From contig NZ_JAKJSQ010000011.1 in the NCBI RefSeq assembly GCF_050337105.1, positions 1-64,000 on the forward strand: DNA of 64,000 nt, read 5' to 3'. The notes under the pieces were generated by a model. It had not been told where the DNA came from. It saw only the letters and a list, made by a program, of their open reading frames with translations, and ran no database searches. This stretch comes from Aliivibrio_A kagoshimensis. GTDB lineage: Bacteria; Pseudomonadota; Gammaproteobacteria; Enterobacterales; Vibrionaceae. Made by a program: the position numbers and the translations under genes. Positions 44,714-53,972 of this stretch are shown piece by piece; position 1 is the stretch's first letter; every line of letters starts with the position of its first letter.

Positions 44714-46069
44714 CTATAAAAATGGAGACCAAGCAGGCGCTCTAACACGCCCATTTGTTGCTGGTAATCGCGCTTTAAATCGTCCATCAATTGAGACCAT
44801 AGAAAGAACGTTTTCTTTATTGTACATGGAGCTGTAAATCACCATCCCACCATTAGGCGCAATGCTAGGTGATTCATCCAGTAATGTTTTAGTTAATACT
44901 TGAAGTGCACCATTACGCAAATCAAGCTTGGCTAAATTAAAACCAGAATTAGAACGATTAACCATAATCAGATAACGTCCATCAGGAGTAAGTTGTCCTC
45001 CCAAATTTTGGCTACCTTTCCATGTTAAACGCTTTGTTGAACCATCTGCTAAATTTACTCGATAAATCTGAGGTTTACCACCCCGATCTGAGGTAATTAT
45101 GAGAGACTTACCGGATGGATCCCAAAATGGCTCTGTATTATTGGCTCTTCCACGTGTTATTTGACGCATTTTTCGAGTTTTGAGGTTTAAAATATAAACC
45201 TGCAGACTGCCACTTTTCGAGAGCACAATCGCCAACTCTTTACCGTCTGGAGAAAAACGTGGCGCTCCATTATGGCGAGGGAAAGAGGTAAGCTTCTCTC
45301 TTTTACCGGTGTAAATATTCATGAGAAAGATTTGAGCTTGTTTATTCTCAAAGCTGACATACGCTAATTTACTGCCGTCTGGAGACCACGCTGGGGACAT
45401 GAGCGGCTGTCTTGATTTTAAGACAAGACGTTCATTATAACCATCATAATCTGCAATTCTTAGTTGATATGGGTATTTTGCTTTATCGCTGACCACCACA
45501 TAAGCGACTCGGGTCAGGAATGCGCCTTTTTCACCGGTTAACTTTTCGTACACCAAATCTGAAATACGGTGTGCATACTTGCGAAGCTGTTTTTCAGTTA
45601 TCTTTGCAATATTGTTAACTAAAACATGATCATTACTTAACGCGAGAGAACCGTCACTGGTCAAGCCTTTGCTGCTTCCCTTGGTTAACTTGCCACGAAC
45701 CACATCAATCAGCTGATATTTAACCACATACTTTCCAGTAGCCACATCTTTGCTGATGCTACCAGTAACCAGTGAGTCTACCCCCATTGAGGTCCACGCA
45801 GAGTAATCGACCTCTTTGTCGCTGTAAGGTGTTTGCGGCATTTTACTGGTTGAAATTGGGCTGAATTTGCCACTTCGTTGTAGATCAGAAGAGATAACCC
45901 CTGCGATATCTTGGGGTAACTTGCCTGGGCCCGTCCATTTGAACGGCACAATACCGATGGGACGTGCTGAATCGATACCCTCTGTTATAACCAGCTGTAA
46001 CTCCGCTTTTGCCACTTGGCTAAAGCTCAAGATAGTAATAAGCAATCCAATTAATAATTGATTAAGCAC
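44714..46069 (-). CDS. tolB: Tol-Pal system protein TolB
   Basis: 451-residue periplasmic protein with signal peptide (cleavage near AKA-ELQLV), an N-terminal alpha/beta domain, and a six-bladed beta-propeller with repeated SPDGxxLAY-type blades (SPAWSPDGSKLAYVSFEN, APRFSPDGKELAIVLS). It binds Pal and TolA. GTG start with AGGAA seven bases before. Confidence 0.97.
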   Translation of the reverse strand: MLNQLLIGLLITILSFSQVAKAELQLVITEGIDSARPIGIVPFKWTGPGKLPQDIAGVISSDLQRSGKFSPISTSKMPQTPYSDKEVDYSAWTSMGVDSLVTGSISKDVATGKYVVKYQLIDVVRGKLTKGSSKGLTSDGSLALSNDHVLVNNIAKITEKQLRKYAHRISDLVYEKLTGEKGAFLTRVAYVVVSDKAKYPYQLRIADYDGYNERLVLKSRQPLMSPAWSPDGSKLAYVSFENKQAQIFLMNIYTGKREKLTSFPRHNGAPRFSPDGKELAIVLSKSGSLQVYILNLKTRKMRQITRGRANNTEPFWDPSGKSLIITSDRGGKPQIYRVNLADGSTKRLTWKGSQNLGGQLTPDGRYLIMVNRSNSGFNLAKLDLRNGALQVLTKTLLDESPSIAPNGGMVIYSSMYNKENVLSMVSIDGRFKARLPATNGRVRAPAWSPFL

Positions 46070-46140
46070 ATCTATTTCCTTATTCCTTGATTAAACACAA
46101 TCTACGCTGCCTATTAAGTTTCTGTTCAAATTTTCATAAA

Positions 46141-47208
46141 TCATTTATTTGGTTCAAAAGTCATGCTTACACTTCTCAACTCTTTCATTACTTCTGGATC
46201 ATCTGATATGGGGAAGGTTCCAACTTTTGTCACAGCTCTTTTTAATGCCTGACAAAGTGTTCTGTCTCCCTGCCCATTAACATCGATAACAAAACCTGAT
46301 GCTGAAAGTTTCATATTCACCCGACATTTTTTACCAATAAAACTGGGTTCAATCAAAAAATTTTGTTGAATCATCTGAGTGTATATCGCACCGTATCTTT
46401 CCCTTTCGCTGGCGATGTACTTCTGTTTAGCACTGCTATTTTGCTGTGTTTCAGACTCTAAACCCGCAAAAATATCACTCAATGCGGCCTCTTTGGCTTT
46501 ACGATCTGCTTCTGCTTTTGCGGCTCTGGCTTTCTCTTGCTCCGCCTTCTTCACAGCAGCAGCCGCTTCTTTCTCTTTCGCAATACGTTGTGCTTCGGCT
46601 TTTGCGGCGCGTTCATTCTCTTGTTTCACTTTTTCAGCGGCTACTGCAGCGGCTTTCTCTTTCGCTACTCGATCGGCTTCTGCTTTTTCAGCTTTAACCG
46701 ATGCCGCTTTAGCCGCTTTCTCTTTCTCTATTCGTTGCTGCTCAGCTTTGTTTGCCGCTTCCTGCTTACGCTTACGGTCTGCTTCTGCTGTTGCTGCTAG
46801 CTTCCGCTCTGCATCGGCTTTTTCTTTGGCTATTTTTTGTTCTTTTTGACGCTCAATCTTTTTCGCTTCTGCTTCACGAGCCGCTTTGTCGGCTTTTACT
46901 TTATCGGCTTTAAGCTTACGAATTCGTTCCTCTTCGGCTACACGATTTTTTTGCAACTCATCGGCTTGTTTGCGCAATTTATCAAGACGATCTTGCTCAA
47001 CCTTCTGGGCTTTATCTCTCTGTTGTCGAATTGTTTTGGCTTGTTGAGCCACTGCATTAGGGTCAATCACTACAGCTTGAATGGTATTTGGCGTTGCTTT
47101 TCTATCAGACATAGAAAAATCACTACCCCATAATAACAGTGCAAGTAGCACCAAATGGAGTATGACTGAAACTGTCAGGGCGACGCTGTAGTTATTATTC
47201 TTCTTCAT
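46141..47208 (-). CDS. tolA: Tol-Pal system protein TolA
   Basis: 355 residues: one inner-membrane helix near the N-terminus, a very long Ala/Lys/Glu helical domain II (about 45-250), and the C-terminal TolA III domain containing one Cys pair (KKCRVNMKL and DRTLCQAL). Spans the periplasm to contact TolB and Pal. Large antisense open frames here are only a by-product of the low-complexity helix. Confidence 0.96.
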   Translation of the reverse strand: MKKNNNYSVALTVSVILHLVLLALLLWGSDFSMSDRKATPNTIQAVVIDPNAVAQQAKTIRQQRDKAQKVEQDRLDKLRKQADELQKNRVAEEERIRKLKADKVKADKAAREAEAKKIERQKEQKIAKEKADAERKLAATAEADRKRKQEAANKAEQQRIEKEKAAKAASVKAEKAEADRVAKEKAAAVAAEKVKQENERAAKAEAQRIAKEKEAAAAVKKAEQEKARAAKAEADRKAKEAALSDIFAGLESETQQNSSAKQKYIASERERYGAIYTQMIQQNFLIEPSFIGKKCRVNMKLSASGFVIDVNGQGDRTLCQALKRAVTKVGTFPISDDPEVMKELRSVSMTFEPNK

Positions 47209-47226
47209 CGACTGCTTATCGCTTTA

Positions 47227-47673
47227 CTATTCCTTTAAATCGGTCAACAGACCCACTTTCGTGATACCTGCTTTACTCATTTCATCGAGCACCAATACGA
47301 TCTCTGCATAAGGGGTACTTGCATCTCCCCCAACAGCAACCGGTGAGTTTGGATTAATCTGTAATTCCGCTTTTACTCTAACGACAAGATCATTCATGGT
47401 TAAACCACGAGTCACCTCTTCATTGTTGACACTTAATCCTAATCCGCCTTGTTTATCCACTTCGATAATAATGAAGCTGGCTTGAGTATTGCCATCGGCC
47501 AAATCAATAGCTGATTTAGCATTAGTCATATCGGGTAACTCAACGTCCACTCCTTGAGTGACAAACGGGGACGTCACCATAAAGATAATCAATAGTACCA
47601 ACATCACATCGATGTATGGCACTACATTAATCTCTGCCGTTAATTTTCTCTTTTTAGGTTGATAACCTGCCAT
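47227..47673 (-). CDS. tolR: Tol-Pal system protein TolR
   Basis: 148-residue ExbD-like protein: single helix with the proton-linked Asp in NVVPYIDVMLVLLIIFMV, and a periplasmic dimer domain ending in GITKVGLLTDLKE. Works with TolQ as a stator for TolA. Two bases after tolQ. Confidence 0.97.
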   Translation of the reverse strand: MAGYQPKKRKLTAEINVVPYIDVMLVLLIIFMVTSPFVTQGVDVELPDMTNAKSAIDLADGNTQASFIIIEVDKQGGLGLSVNNEEVTRGLTMNDLVVRVKAELQINPNSPVAVGGDASTPYAEIVLVLDEMSKAGITKVGLLTDLKE

Positions 47674-47675
47674 GA

Positions 47676-48359
47676 TTATTCCTTCGCAGACATCGCCTGA
47701 CGATGCAAAATACTTGAGAACTCATCCATAAACATGGCGTAATTGTGTTCAAGTTTAGATACTTTGGTACTTAATCGGTTATAGGCGATAACAGCAGGAA
47801 TAGCAGCAAATAAGCCCATCGCTGTTGCAACCAGTGCCTCCGCAATACCCGGTGCTACCATGGCAAGTGTCGCTTGTTTGACTGCTCCTAACGCGATGAA
47901 GGCATGCATGATTCCCCACACGGTTCCAAACAATCCAATATAGGGACTAATTGAACCTACGGTGGCGAGAAAAGGCAGATTGGTTTCTAGCTCATCGACT
48001 GCTCTTGATACTGCCACACGCATTGCACGGTCAGTTCCATCCATAACCGCTTCAGATGATGAACCATTGACTCTTCTTAAACGGGCGAACTCGTTAAAAC
48101 CTGCATAGAAAATTTGTTCAGACCCCGTAATGCTCTCTTTACGAGCACTCACTTCTTTATATAATTTGGAAAGATCGATACCCGACCAAAACTTATCTTC
48201 GAAGCGCTCTGTATATTCAGCGGCTTGTGCCAATACTTTTGACCGTTTCATGATCATTGCCCATGAAACAATGGACATTCCTAAAAGGATAAGCATTACG
48301 ACCTTTACCAGTAAACTGGCTTGTAAAAAAAGATCGAGAATTGATAATTCACCTGTCAC
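47676..48359 (-). CDS. tolQ: Tol-Pal system protein TolQ
   Basis: 227-residue three-helix proton channel subunit (FLATVGSISPYIGLFGTVWG, ALVATAMGLFAAIPAVIAYN). Forms the TolQR motor. Overlaps the end of ybgC by 11 bases. Confidence 0.97.
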   Translation of the reverse strand: MTGELSILDLFLQASLLVKVVMLILLGMSIVSWAMIMKRSKVLAQAAEYTERFEDKFWSGIDLSKLYKEVSARKESITGSEQIFYAGFNEFARLRRVNGSSSEAVMDGTDRAMRVAVSRAVDELETNLPFLATVGSISPYIGLFGTVWGIMHAFIALGAVKQATLAMVAPGIAEALVATAMGLFAAIPAVIAYNRLSTKVSKLEHNYAMFMDEFSSILHRQAMSAKE

Positions 48360-48771
48360 TGGTCATCTCCGACATGATTTCGTTTGGAATTGCTTTGGGT
48401 TTCATTTTGCTCACATCGATACAGGCTACCTTAACAGCAGCTTTACACAATAGGGCATTCTCAGAATTGACTAACTCCTGACAAAATGTGATTGATGCTT
48501 TGCGTGTTTCTGTTAAATATGTTTTCACGGTTAATTGTTGGTCTAATTTAGCACCGATAAGGTAGTCAATATCGATATGCCTAACCACAAACCCTAAATG
48601 TTGTTTTAATAGTTCCTGTTGAGAGACGCCAATAGATCGTAAAAGTTCCGTTCTGGCTCGCTCAAAATAGTTCAGATAGTTGGAGTGATAAACTACTCCC
48701 CCAGCATCTGTATCTTCGTAATAAACCGTTATTGGCCATTCAAAGGTTGGTCCTATTTGATTCTGACTCAT
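48349..48771 (-). CDS. ybgC: Acyl-CoA thioesterase YbgC
   Basis: 140-residue hot-dog fold thioesterase with the catalytic YYEDTDAGGVVYHSNYL motif and ERARTELLR. First gene of the ybgC-tolQRAB-pal-cpoB operon. I take the Met at 48771, eight bases after GGTG; Met at 48777 is an alternative. A promoter-like TATAGT lies in the upstream 190 bases. Confidence 0.94.
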   Translation of the reverse strand: MSQNQIGPTFEWPITVYYEDTDAGGVVYHSNYLNYFERARTELLRSIGVSQQELLKQHLGFVVRHIDIDYLIGAKLDQQLTVKTYLTETRKASITFCQELVNSENALLCKAAVKVACIDVSKMKPKAIPNEIMSEMTSDR

Positions 48772-48887
48772 CAACATATCACCAAATATAACTAAAAATC
48801 TGTGACCACTATACCTGATATAGTGAATAGTAACGAAAGCATAAGGTAAAAGTTTGTTAAATCACATCAATTTAATTCATATTGAAT

Positions 48888-48931
48888 ATAAAAAAGCAGC
48901 CGATTGAACAAAAGTTCAACAAACTGCTTTA
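48888..48931 (-). terminator. Terminator of the cydABX operon
   Basis: Minus-strand AAAGCAG ... CTGCTTT outer arms with an inner TTGAAC-TTTT-GTTCAA stem, followed by TTTTTT. Separates cyd from the tol operon. Confidence 0.75.
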
Positions 48932-48964
48932 TAGGTAAGTGATGTCTAGATGTAAACAGGGAAA

Positions 48965-49072
48965 TTATTCGCTGTCGTTATCCATCATCTCGGTATGTTC
49001 TAACCAAAGTGCATTAATAATTGCAAATGAGCACGCTAATAACACACCCAGTATCCATGCGAAATACCACAT
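48965..49072 (-). CDS. cydX: Cytochrome bd oxidase small subunit CydX
   Basis: 35-residue single-helix protein MWYFAWILGVLLACSFAI... ending in acidic residues (EMMDNDSE). The Trp-Tyr-Phe-Ala-Trp start and the LGVLLACSF helix are CydX hallmarks; it stabilises the haem site of CydAB. AAGGAG lies before the ATG, and it begins 24 bases after cydB. Too short for most gene finders. A ybgE gene, which normally follows, is absent. Confidence 0.95.
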   Translation of the reverse strand: MWYFAWILGVLLACSFAIINALWLEHTEMMDNDSE

Positions 49073-49096
49073 AGTTGGCTCCTTAATCTGAATTTT

Positions 49097-50233
49097 TTAA
49101 TAGAGAGAGTTTTTGTTCTCTTCAATAAATTTACTGTCAATACGTCCGAACATCTTGTAGTAAGTCCACGAGGTATAGGCCAAAATAATTGGCACCATCA
49201 CCGCCGCCACTGCGGTCATGATTGAGAGAGTCAACTCACTCGACGTGGAATCCCACATCGTTAGACTGTGTGATGGATTTAAGCTCGATGGCATCACAAA
49301 TGGAAACAGTGCGAAACCGAATGTGAGTATCACCCCAGCATTGGTTAAACTTGATGTAAAGAAAGCAAAACCTGACCAGTTAAATCGAGTTGCCATCACG
49401 GTAATGAGCGGCATTATTACCGCTAACGAAGGGGCAATCCACAGTAATGGGTAGTTATCATAGTTTAGGAACCATGCACCAACTTGTGTAACAACCTCTT
49501 TAGTGAGCGGGTTGGAGGCCGCATCAGTCACTATCTGGGAGGTAATTACATACCCTTCCATCGAGTGAACCCAAAAGCCTGCCATCACAAATAGAAGCGC
49601 AACCATTAATCCACTGATCTGCGTGACCACTTTGGCTCGTTGGTAAAGCTCGTCTGTTGTTTTCATCTGCAGCCAAGTTCCTCCTTGCATGACGAACATG
49701 AATAGGCTGATCACTCCACATAACAGTGCAAAAGGGTTAAGCAAAGCAAAAAAGCTACCATGATACTTAGACATCATTAGGTCATTAAGCTCAAACGGAA
49801 CCCCTTGCATCAAGTTTCCGAAAGCGACACCAAAAATGATTGGTGGGACAAAGCTACCAATGAAAATCGCGCCATCCCAAGCACTTCTCCAACGCTTATC
49901 TTCAATTTTCGAGCGATAGTCAAAACCAATTGGTCGAAACCACAATGCCGCGAGAGCGACAATCATGGCAAAGTAAAAACCTGAGAATGAGGTGGCATAC
50001 ACCAGTGGCCAAGCCGCAAAAAGGGCACCACCTGCTGTCACTAACCAAACCTGATTTCCATCCCAATGAGGCGCTATCGAGTTGATCATCACACGGCGTT
50101 CGGAGTCGGTTTTACCTATGATCGGGACCAAAGTGCCCACTCCCATATCAAATCCATCTGTCACCGCAAAACCAATCAGTAATACTCCAATCAGTGCCCA
50201 CCAGATAAAGCGTAACATTTCATAATCAAACAT
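49097..50233 (-). CDS. cydB: Cytochrome bd ubiquinol oxidase subunit II
   Basis: 378-residue membrane protein with about eight helices; WWALIGVLLIGFAVTDGFDMG and HWDGNQVWLVTAGGALFAAWP are family signatures. Partner of CydA. Good AGGAG before the ATG. Confidence 0.97.
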   Translation of the reverse strand: MFDYEMLRFIWWALIGVLLIGFAVTDGFDMGVGTLVPIIGKTDSERRVMINSIAPHWDGNQVWLVTAGGALFAAWPLVYATSFSGFYFAMIVALAALWFRPIGFDYRSKIEDKRWRSAWDGAIFIGSFVPPIIFGVAFGNLMQGVPFELNDLMMSKYHGSFFALLNPFALLCGVISLFMFVMQGGTWLQMKTTDELYQRAKVVTQISGLMVALLFVMAGFWVHSMEGYVITSQIVTDAASNPLTKEVVTQVGAWFLNYDNYPLLWIAPSLAVIMPLITVMATRFNWSGFAFFTSSLTNAGVILTFGFALFPFVMPSSLNPSHSLTMWDSTSSELTLSIMTAVAAVMVPIILAYTSWTYYKMFGRIDSKFIEENKNSLY

Positions 50234-50247
50234 TGTTAACTCTCCTA

Positions 50248-51837
50248 TTACGCTTCAACTTGACGATCGAATTTAGATTCCGCATTGTCACTTTGTTGCT
50301 CAAAGTGATAACGACCTGTTTTCAGACTGCTTGGTCCTTTGCGTGCAAACTTAACCATCAAGTATGCCTCTGCGATTAAAAACACCGTATACAATGCGAT
50401 GATCGCACCTAGCGATGCCCAAATCTGTCCTGCCGTTAATGCTGACGCTGCTACATTGACGGGAAGAATCTCACCAACTGCCCAAGGTTGACGACCATAT
50501 TCAGCCACAAACCAACCCGCTTCAATGGCGATCCAAGGGGCGGGAATAGCAAACAACGAGGCTTTGAGTAACCAGCGCTTCTGTTCGATTTTTTGACGAC
50601 AAGTTTGTATAAACGCCGCGCCAAAAATAAACAACATAATAAAGCCTAAGCCAACCATAATTCTGAAACTAAAGAAAAGTGGCGCGACTTGTGGAATGGA
50701 ATCGTCAACCGCTGCCATGATATGTTCTTCGGTAGCATCCACGACATTATCTGTGTATTTCTTAAGTAATAACCCATAACCTAAATCGTGTTTAATGGCG
50801 TCAAATTCGGCTAGATTCTGCTCTGTTCTATCACCCGATCTGAGTTTTTCTAACAAGCCATAAGCGACCATGCCATTACGGATACGAACTTCATGTTCAT
50901 CTTTAAGATCACGAATACCGGTGACTTGTTTGTCTAGCGAGCGTGTAGCAATGATGCCCATCGCATACGGTATTTTGATCGCGTAGTCCGTTTCCATCGT
51001 CTCTTGGTTTGGGATACCAAATGCCGTAAAGGCTGCCGGCGCTTCTTCTGTATGCCATTCAGCTTCTACCGCCGCTAACTTCACTTTTTGTACGTCACCT
51101 AACTCATAACCAGACTCATCGCCTAAAACGATAACGGATAAAATCGAGGCGATACCAAATGAAGCCGCAATAGCGAAAGAGCGACGTGCAAACGCAACAT
51201 CTCGTCCTTTGAGGAGGTAATAGGAACTGATGCCTAAAACAAACATCGCACCACAGGTATAACCCGAGGCTACTGTGTGTACAAACTTAACCTGTGCAAC
51301 AGGGTTAAAGATCACTTCACTGAAACTGACCATCTCCATCCGCATGGTTTCAAAGTTAAACTCTGCACCCACCGGATTTTGCATCCAGGCATTGGCAATC
51401 AGAATCCACAAAGCGGAGAAATTAGACCCTAAGGCTACTAACCAAGTAACGGTTAAGTGCTGGCGTTTAGATAACCGATCCCAACCAAAGAAAAACAACC
51501 CAACGAAGGTTGATTCTAAGAAAAAAGCGATTAAAGCTTCAATCGCCAGTGGTGCGCCAAAAATATCCCCAACATAGTGAGAATAGTATGACCAGTTAGT
51601 GCCAAACTGGAACTCCATTGTTAGACCAGTTGCGACACCCAGCGCAAAGTTAATGCCGAAAAGTTTACCCCAAAATTTGGTCATGTCTTTGTAGATGACT
51701 TTATCTGTCATCACATAGAGTGACTCCATGATCGCCAGCAAAAATGCCATACCGATGGTTAATGGGACAAATAGGAAGTGGTACATTGCTGTAAGTGCGA
51801 ATTGAAACCGCGATAACTCAACAACGTCTGTTAGCAT
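50248..51837 (-). CDS. cydA: Cytochrome bd ubiquinol oxidase subunit I
   Basis: 529-residue haem-binding subunit reducing O2 with ubiquinol. The haem ligands are recognisable: His in SRFQFALTAMYHFLFVPL, His in KFVHTVASGY and Met in FSFRIMVGLG. A long Q-loop like that of E. coli is present. Its upstream region carries FNR- and ArcA-type sites. Confidence 0.97.
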   Translation of the reverse strand: MLTDVVELSRFQFALTAMYHFLFVPLTIGMAFLLAIMESLYVMTDKVIYKDMTKFWGKLFGINFALGVATGLTMEFQFGTNWSYYSHYVGDIFGAPLAIEALIAFFLESTFVGLFFFGWDRLSKRQHLTVTWLVALGSNFSALWILIANAWMQNPVGAEFNFETMRMEMVSFSEVIFNPVAQVKFVHTVASGYTCGAMFVLGISSYYLLKGRDVAFARRSFAIAASFGIASILSVIVLGDESGYELGDVQKVKLAAVEAEWHTEEAPAAFTAFGIPNQETMETDYAIKIPYAMGIIATRSLDKQVTGIRDLKDEHEVRIRNGMVAYGLLEKLRSGDRTEQNLAEFDAIKHDLGYGLLLKKYTDNVVDATEEHIMAAVDDSIPQVAPLFFSFRIMVGLGFIMLFIFGAAFIQTCRQKIEQKRWLLKASLFAIPAPWIAIEAGWFVAEYGRQPWAVGEILPVNVAASALTAGQIWASLGAIIALYTVFLIAEAYLMVKFARKGPSSLKTGRYHFEQQSDNAESKFDRQVEA

Positions 51838-51971
51838 GATAACCCCTTTTGTATCAGGCTGCGTACCTGTTATACATAGTTCAGTTCATGAAAATAGGCA
51901 CTAAATAGTGCGAGAAGATTACTACATTTTGAGAAGTGAGCCTTCTCATGTTATAGATTTGTATGCGCTAC

Positions 51972-51986
51972 GTTAGAATATTGTTA
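51972..51986. promoter_or_regulatory. Candidate ArcA box upstream of cydA
   Basis: GTTAGAATATTGTTA has two GTTA repeats 11 bases apart, matching the ArcA consensus GTTAATTAAATGTTA in its repeat structure. Confidence 0.5.
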
Positions 51987-52062
51987 AGCTCAATCTAATG
52001 TAGCTTTGGCTAATATTACGCTTATGGTATTGGAGGTCAAACATTTTTTGTGAGAAGCAATG

Positions 52063-52076
52063 CTGATCTAAATCAA
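52063..52076. promoter_or_regulatory. Candidate FNR site (13 of 14)
   Basis: CTGATCTAAATCAA differs from the FNR consensus TTGAT-N4-ATCAA at one base only. Confidence 0.55.
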
Positions 52077-52112
52077 CTTGTAAGTCGCATTAATCAATCC
52101 AATCGAAGACAG

Positions 52113-52126
52113 TTGATCTAGATCAA
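52113..52126. promoter_or_regulatory. FNR site, perfect consensus
   Basis: TTGATCTAGATCAA matches TTGAT-N4-ATCAA exactly. It is centred 50 bp from the other FNR-type site and 276-289 bases before the cydA start. Confidence 0.7.
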
Positions 52127-52262
52127 TTTACAGGGGATTGTTGAATAAAAAATAGGCGAGATTAGTGTGACCGGAGTCAAAATTGTAACGGCTGAGATTC
52201 TACTGAACTGTTATTGAGAAAGCCAGCCAAATAATTTCGGCTAGCTTAGCTTTTATAAATAT

Positions 52263-53267
52263 TTAGCGCTGCAAACCAAAATGAAGATAAGCGTGATCGG
52301 TGGCAATTCGCCCTCTTGGGGTTCTTTGTAAAAAGCCTTGTTGAATGAGATAAGGTTCAATCACATCTTCTATGGTGTCTTTCTCTTCCCCAATCGCTGC
52401 TGCTAAGTTATCCAAGCCAACTGGCCCACCAGAAAACTTCTCCATAATCGCCAATAACAACTTACGGTCCATATAGTCGAAACCTTTACTGTCAACATCC
52501 AGCATATTAAGTGCTTTATCGGCGACATCAGGGCAAATTAACCCATTAGCCTTTACTTCTGCATAATCTCTTACACGTCTTAATAGTCGGTTAGCAATAC
52601 GAGGTGTTCCACGTGCACGACGAGCCACTTCTAATGCGCCATCAGATTCCATTGATAAATTCAGGCAACCAGCACTGCGCTCTACAATGTACTGCAGATC
52701 TTCTACGTTGTAGTACTCCAACCTCTGAACAATACCAAATCGGTCTCGTAAAGGAGATGTCAATGAGCCCGCTCTTGTTGTCGCACCTATGAGTGTGAAT
52801 GGAGGGAGATCAATTTTAATAGAACGGGCTGCTGGCCCCTCACCTATCATAATATCCAATTGATAATCTTCCATGGCCGGATAGAGTATCTCTTCAACTA
52901 CTGGGCTAAGGCGGTGTATCTCATCAATAAAGAGAACATCATTCTCTTCAAGATTGGTAAGTAGTGCCGCTAGATCGCCCGCTTTCTCTAATACTGGCCC
53001 TGAAGTGGTTCGTATGTTCACCTCCATCTCATTGGCAACGATGTTGGCTAAGGTGGTTTTACCTAAACCAGGGGGGCCAAATATCAATAGATGATCAAGG
53101 GGCTCATTGCGCATTTGCGCCGCTTTAATGAAGATCTCCATCTGACTACGCACATGGTCTTGACCACGGTATTCATTCAGCTTTTTGGGGCGTATCGCGC
53201 GATCGATAATATCCTCTTCTTTAAAAGTCGGATTATCAACGGCAATCAATCTATCTGCTTCAATCAT
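52263..53267 (-). CDS. ruvB: Holliday junction DNA helicase RuvB
   Basis: 334-residue AAA+ motor driving branch migration. Walker A GPPGLGKTTLA, Walker B DEIHRLSP, sensor IGATTRAG and the C-terminal winged helix (FLQRTPRGRIATDHAYLHFG). It lies in the ruvC-ruvA-ruvB order, twelve bases after ruvA. Confidence 0.98.
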   Translation of the reverse strand: MIEADRLIAVDNPTFKEEDIIDRAIRPKKLNEYRGQDHVRSQMEIFIKAAQMRNEPLDHLLIFGPPGLGKTTLANIVANEMEVNIRTTSGPVLEKAGDLAALLTNLEENDVLFIDEIHRLSPVVEEILYPAMEDYQLDIMIGEGPAARSIKIDLPPFTLIGATTRAGSLTSPLRDRFGIVQRLEYYNVEDLQYIVERSAGCLNLSMESDGALEVARRARGTPRIANRLLRRVRDYAEVKANGLICPDVADKALNMLDVDSKGFDYMDRKLLLAIMEKFSGGPVGLDNLAAAIGEEKDTIEDVIEPYLIQQGFLQRTPRGRIATDHAYLHFGLQR

Positions 53268-53279
53268 AACTATTCCAAT

Positions 53280-53903
53280 TTAGACCATGGCTCGAAGCGC
53301 TTCTCGGATGAGATCTTCGCTGCTCATTCCTGGTTTAATAACCTGCGATATCACTTTTGCTGCTGGCAGTGGCTTGTAGCCGAGAGAGACCAACGCACTG
53401 ATCGCTTCCTCTTTTGAGTTCTCTGGTTTAGCGACCGCCATCTCTTGATTATCTGCCAAGAACTCGTCGCTAACGGGAGTAAAGAGATCCCCTTCTCCCC
53501 AACCTTTTAATCGGTCTTTCATCTCTACGACTAAACGTTCCGCCGTTTTCTTACCGACACCGGGAAGTTTCACCAATGTAGAAACATCTTCGCGCTCAAC
53601 ACAACCGACAAATTGCGCTGCCGTCATTCCTGAAAGAATCGCTAATCCAAGTTTTGGTCCAACGCCATTAGCTTTAATCACTTCACGAAATAGCGCACGT
53701 TCTTTAACGGTGTTAAACCCATAGAGGAGTTGAGCATCTTCACGCACCACAAAATGCGTGTAGATAATCGCTTCTTGGCCAAGTTCGGGTAATTCATAAA
53801 AACAGCTCATCGGCATTTTCACTTCGTAGCCTAAGCCACCCAGTTCAATCAATACCTCTGGAGGCTGCTTTTCTACTAACTTGCCACGTAAACGACCGAT
53901 CAC
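53280..53903 (-). CDS. ruvA: Holliday junction DNA helicase subunit RuvA
   Basis: 207-residue junction-binding protein; begins VIGRLRGKLVEKQPP with GTG as start, preceded by GAAGTGAG. Helix-hairpin-helix motifs (ANGVGPKLGLAILSG, LVKLPGVGKKTAERLVVEM) and the C-terminal RuvB-binding domain (ISALVSLGYKPLPAAKVISQ) are intact. An upstream ATG would add seven residues not found in the family. Confidence 0.97.
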   Translation of the reverse strand: MIGRLRGKLVEKQPPEVLIELGGLGYEVKMPMSCFYELPELGQEAIIYTHFVVREDAQLLYGFNTVKERALFREVIKANGVGPKLGLAILSGMTAAQFVGCVEREDVSTLVKLPGVGKKTAERLVVEMKDRLKGWGEGDLFTPVSDEFLADNQEMAVAKPENSKEEAISALVSLGYKPLPAAKVISQVIKPGMSSEDLIREALRAMV

Positions 53904-53972
53904 AATAGACTCACTTCTCTTCATTTATTAAGTCATGAATAATAATGAATTACTGGTTAGATATCCAGTAAT

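Larger units (their letters stand above)
51838..52262. other. 425-base regulatory gap between cydA and ruvB
   Basis: No coding region seen. It holds one ArcA-type repeat and two FNR-type sites, described separately. The unusual length suggests a long cydA leader or several promoters. Confidence 0.6.

Noticed and set aside
46379..47133. Several long open frames antisense to tolA
   Set aside because: They are created by the low-complexity Ala/Lys/Glu helix of TolA read on the other strand and have hydrophobic, repetitive translations with no gene features.
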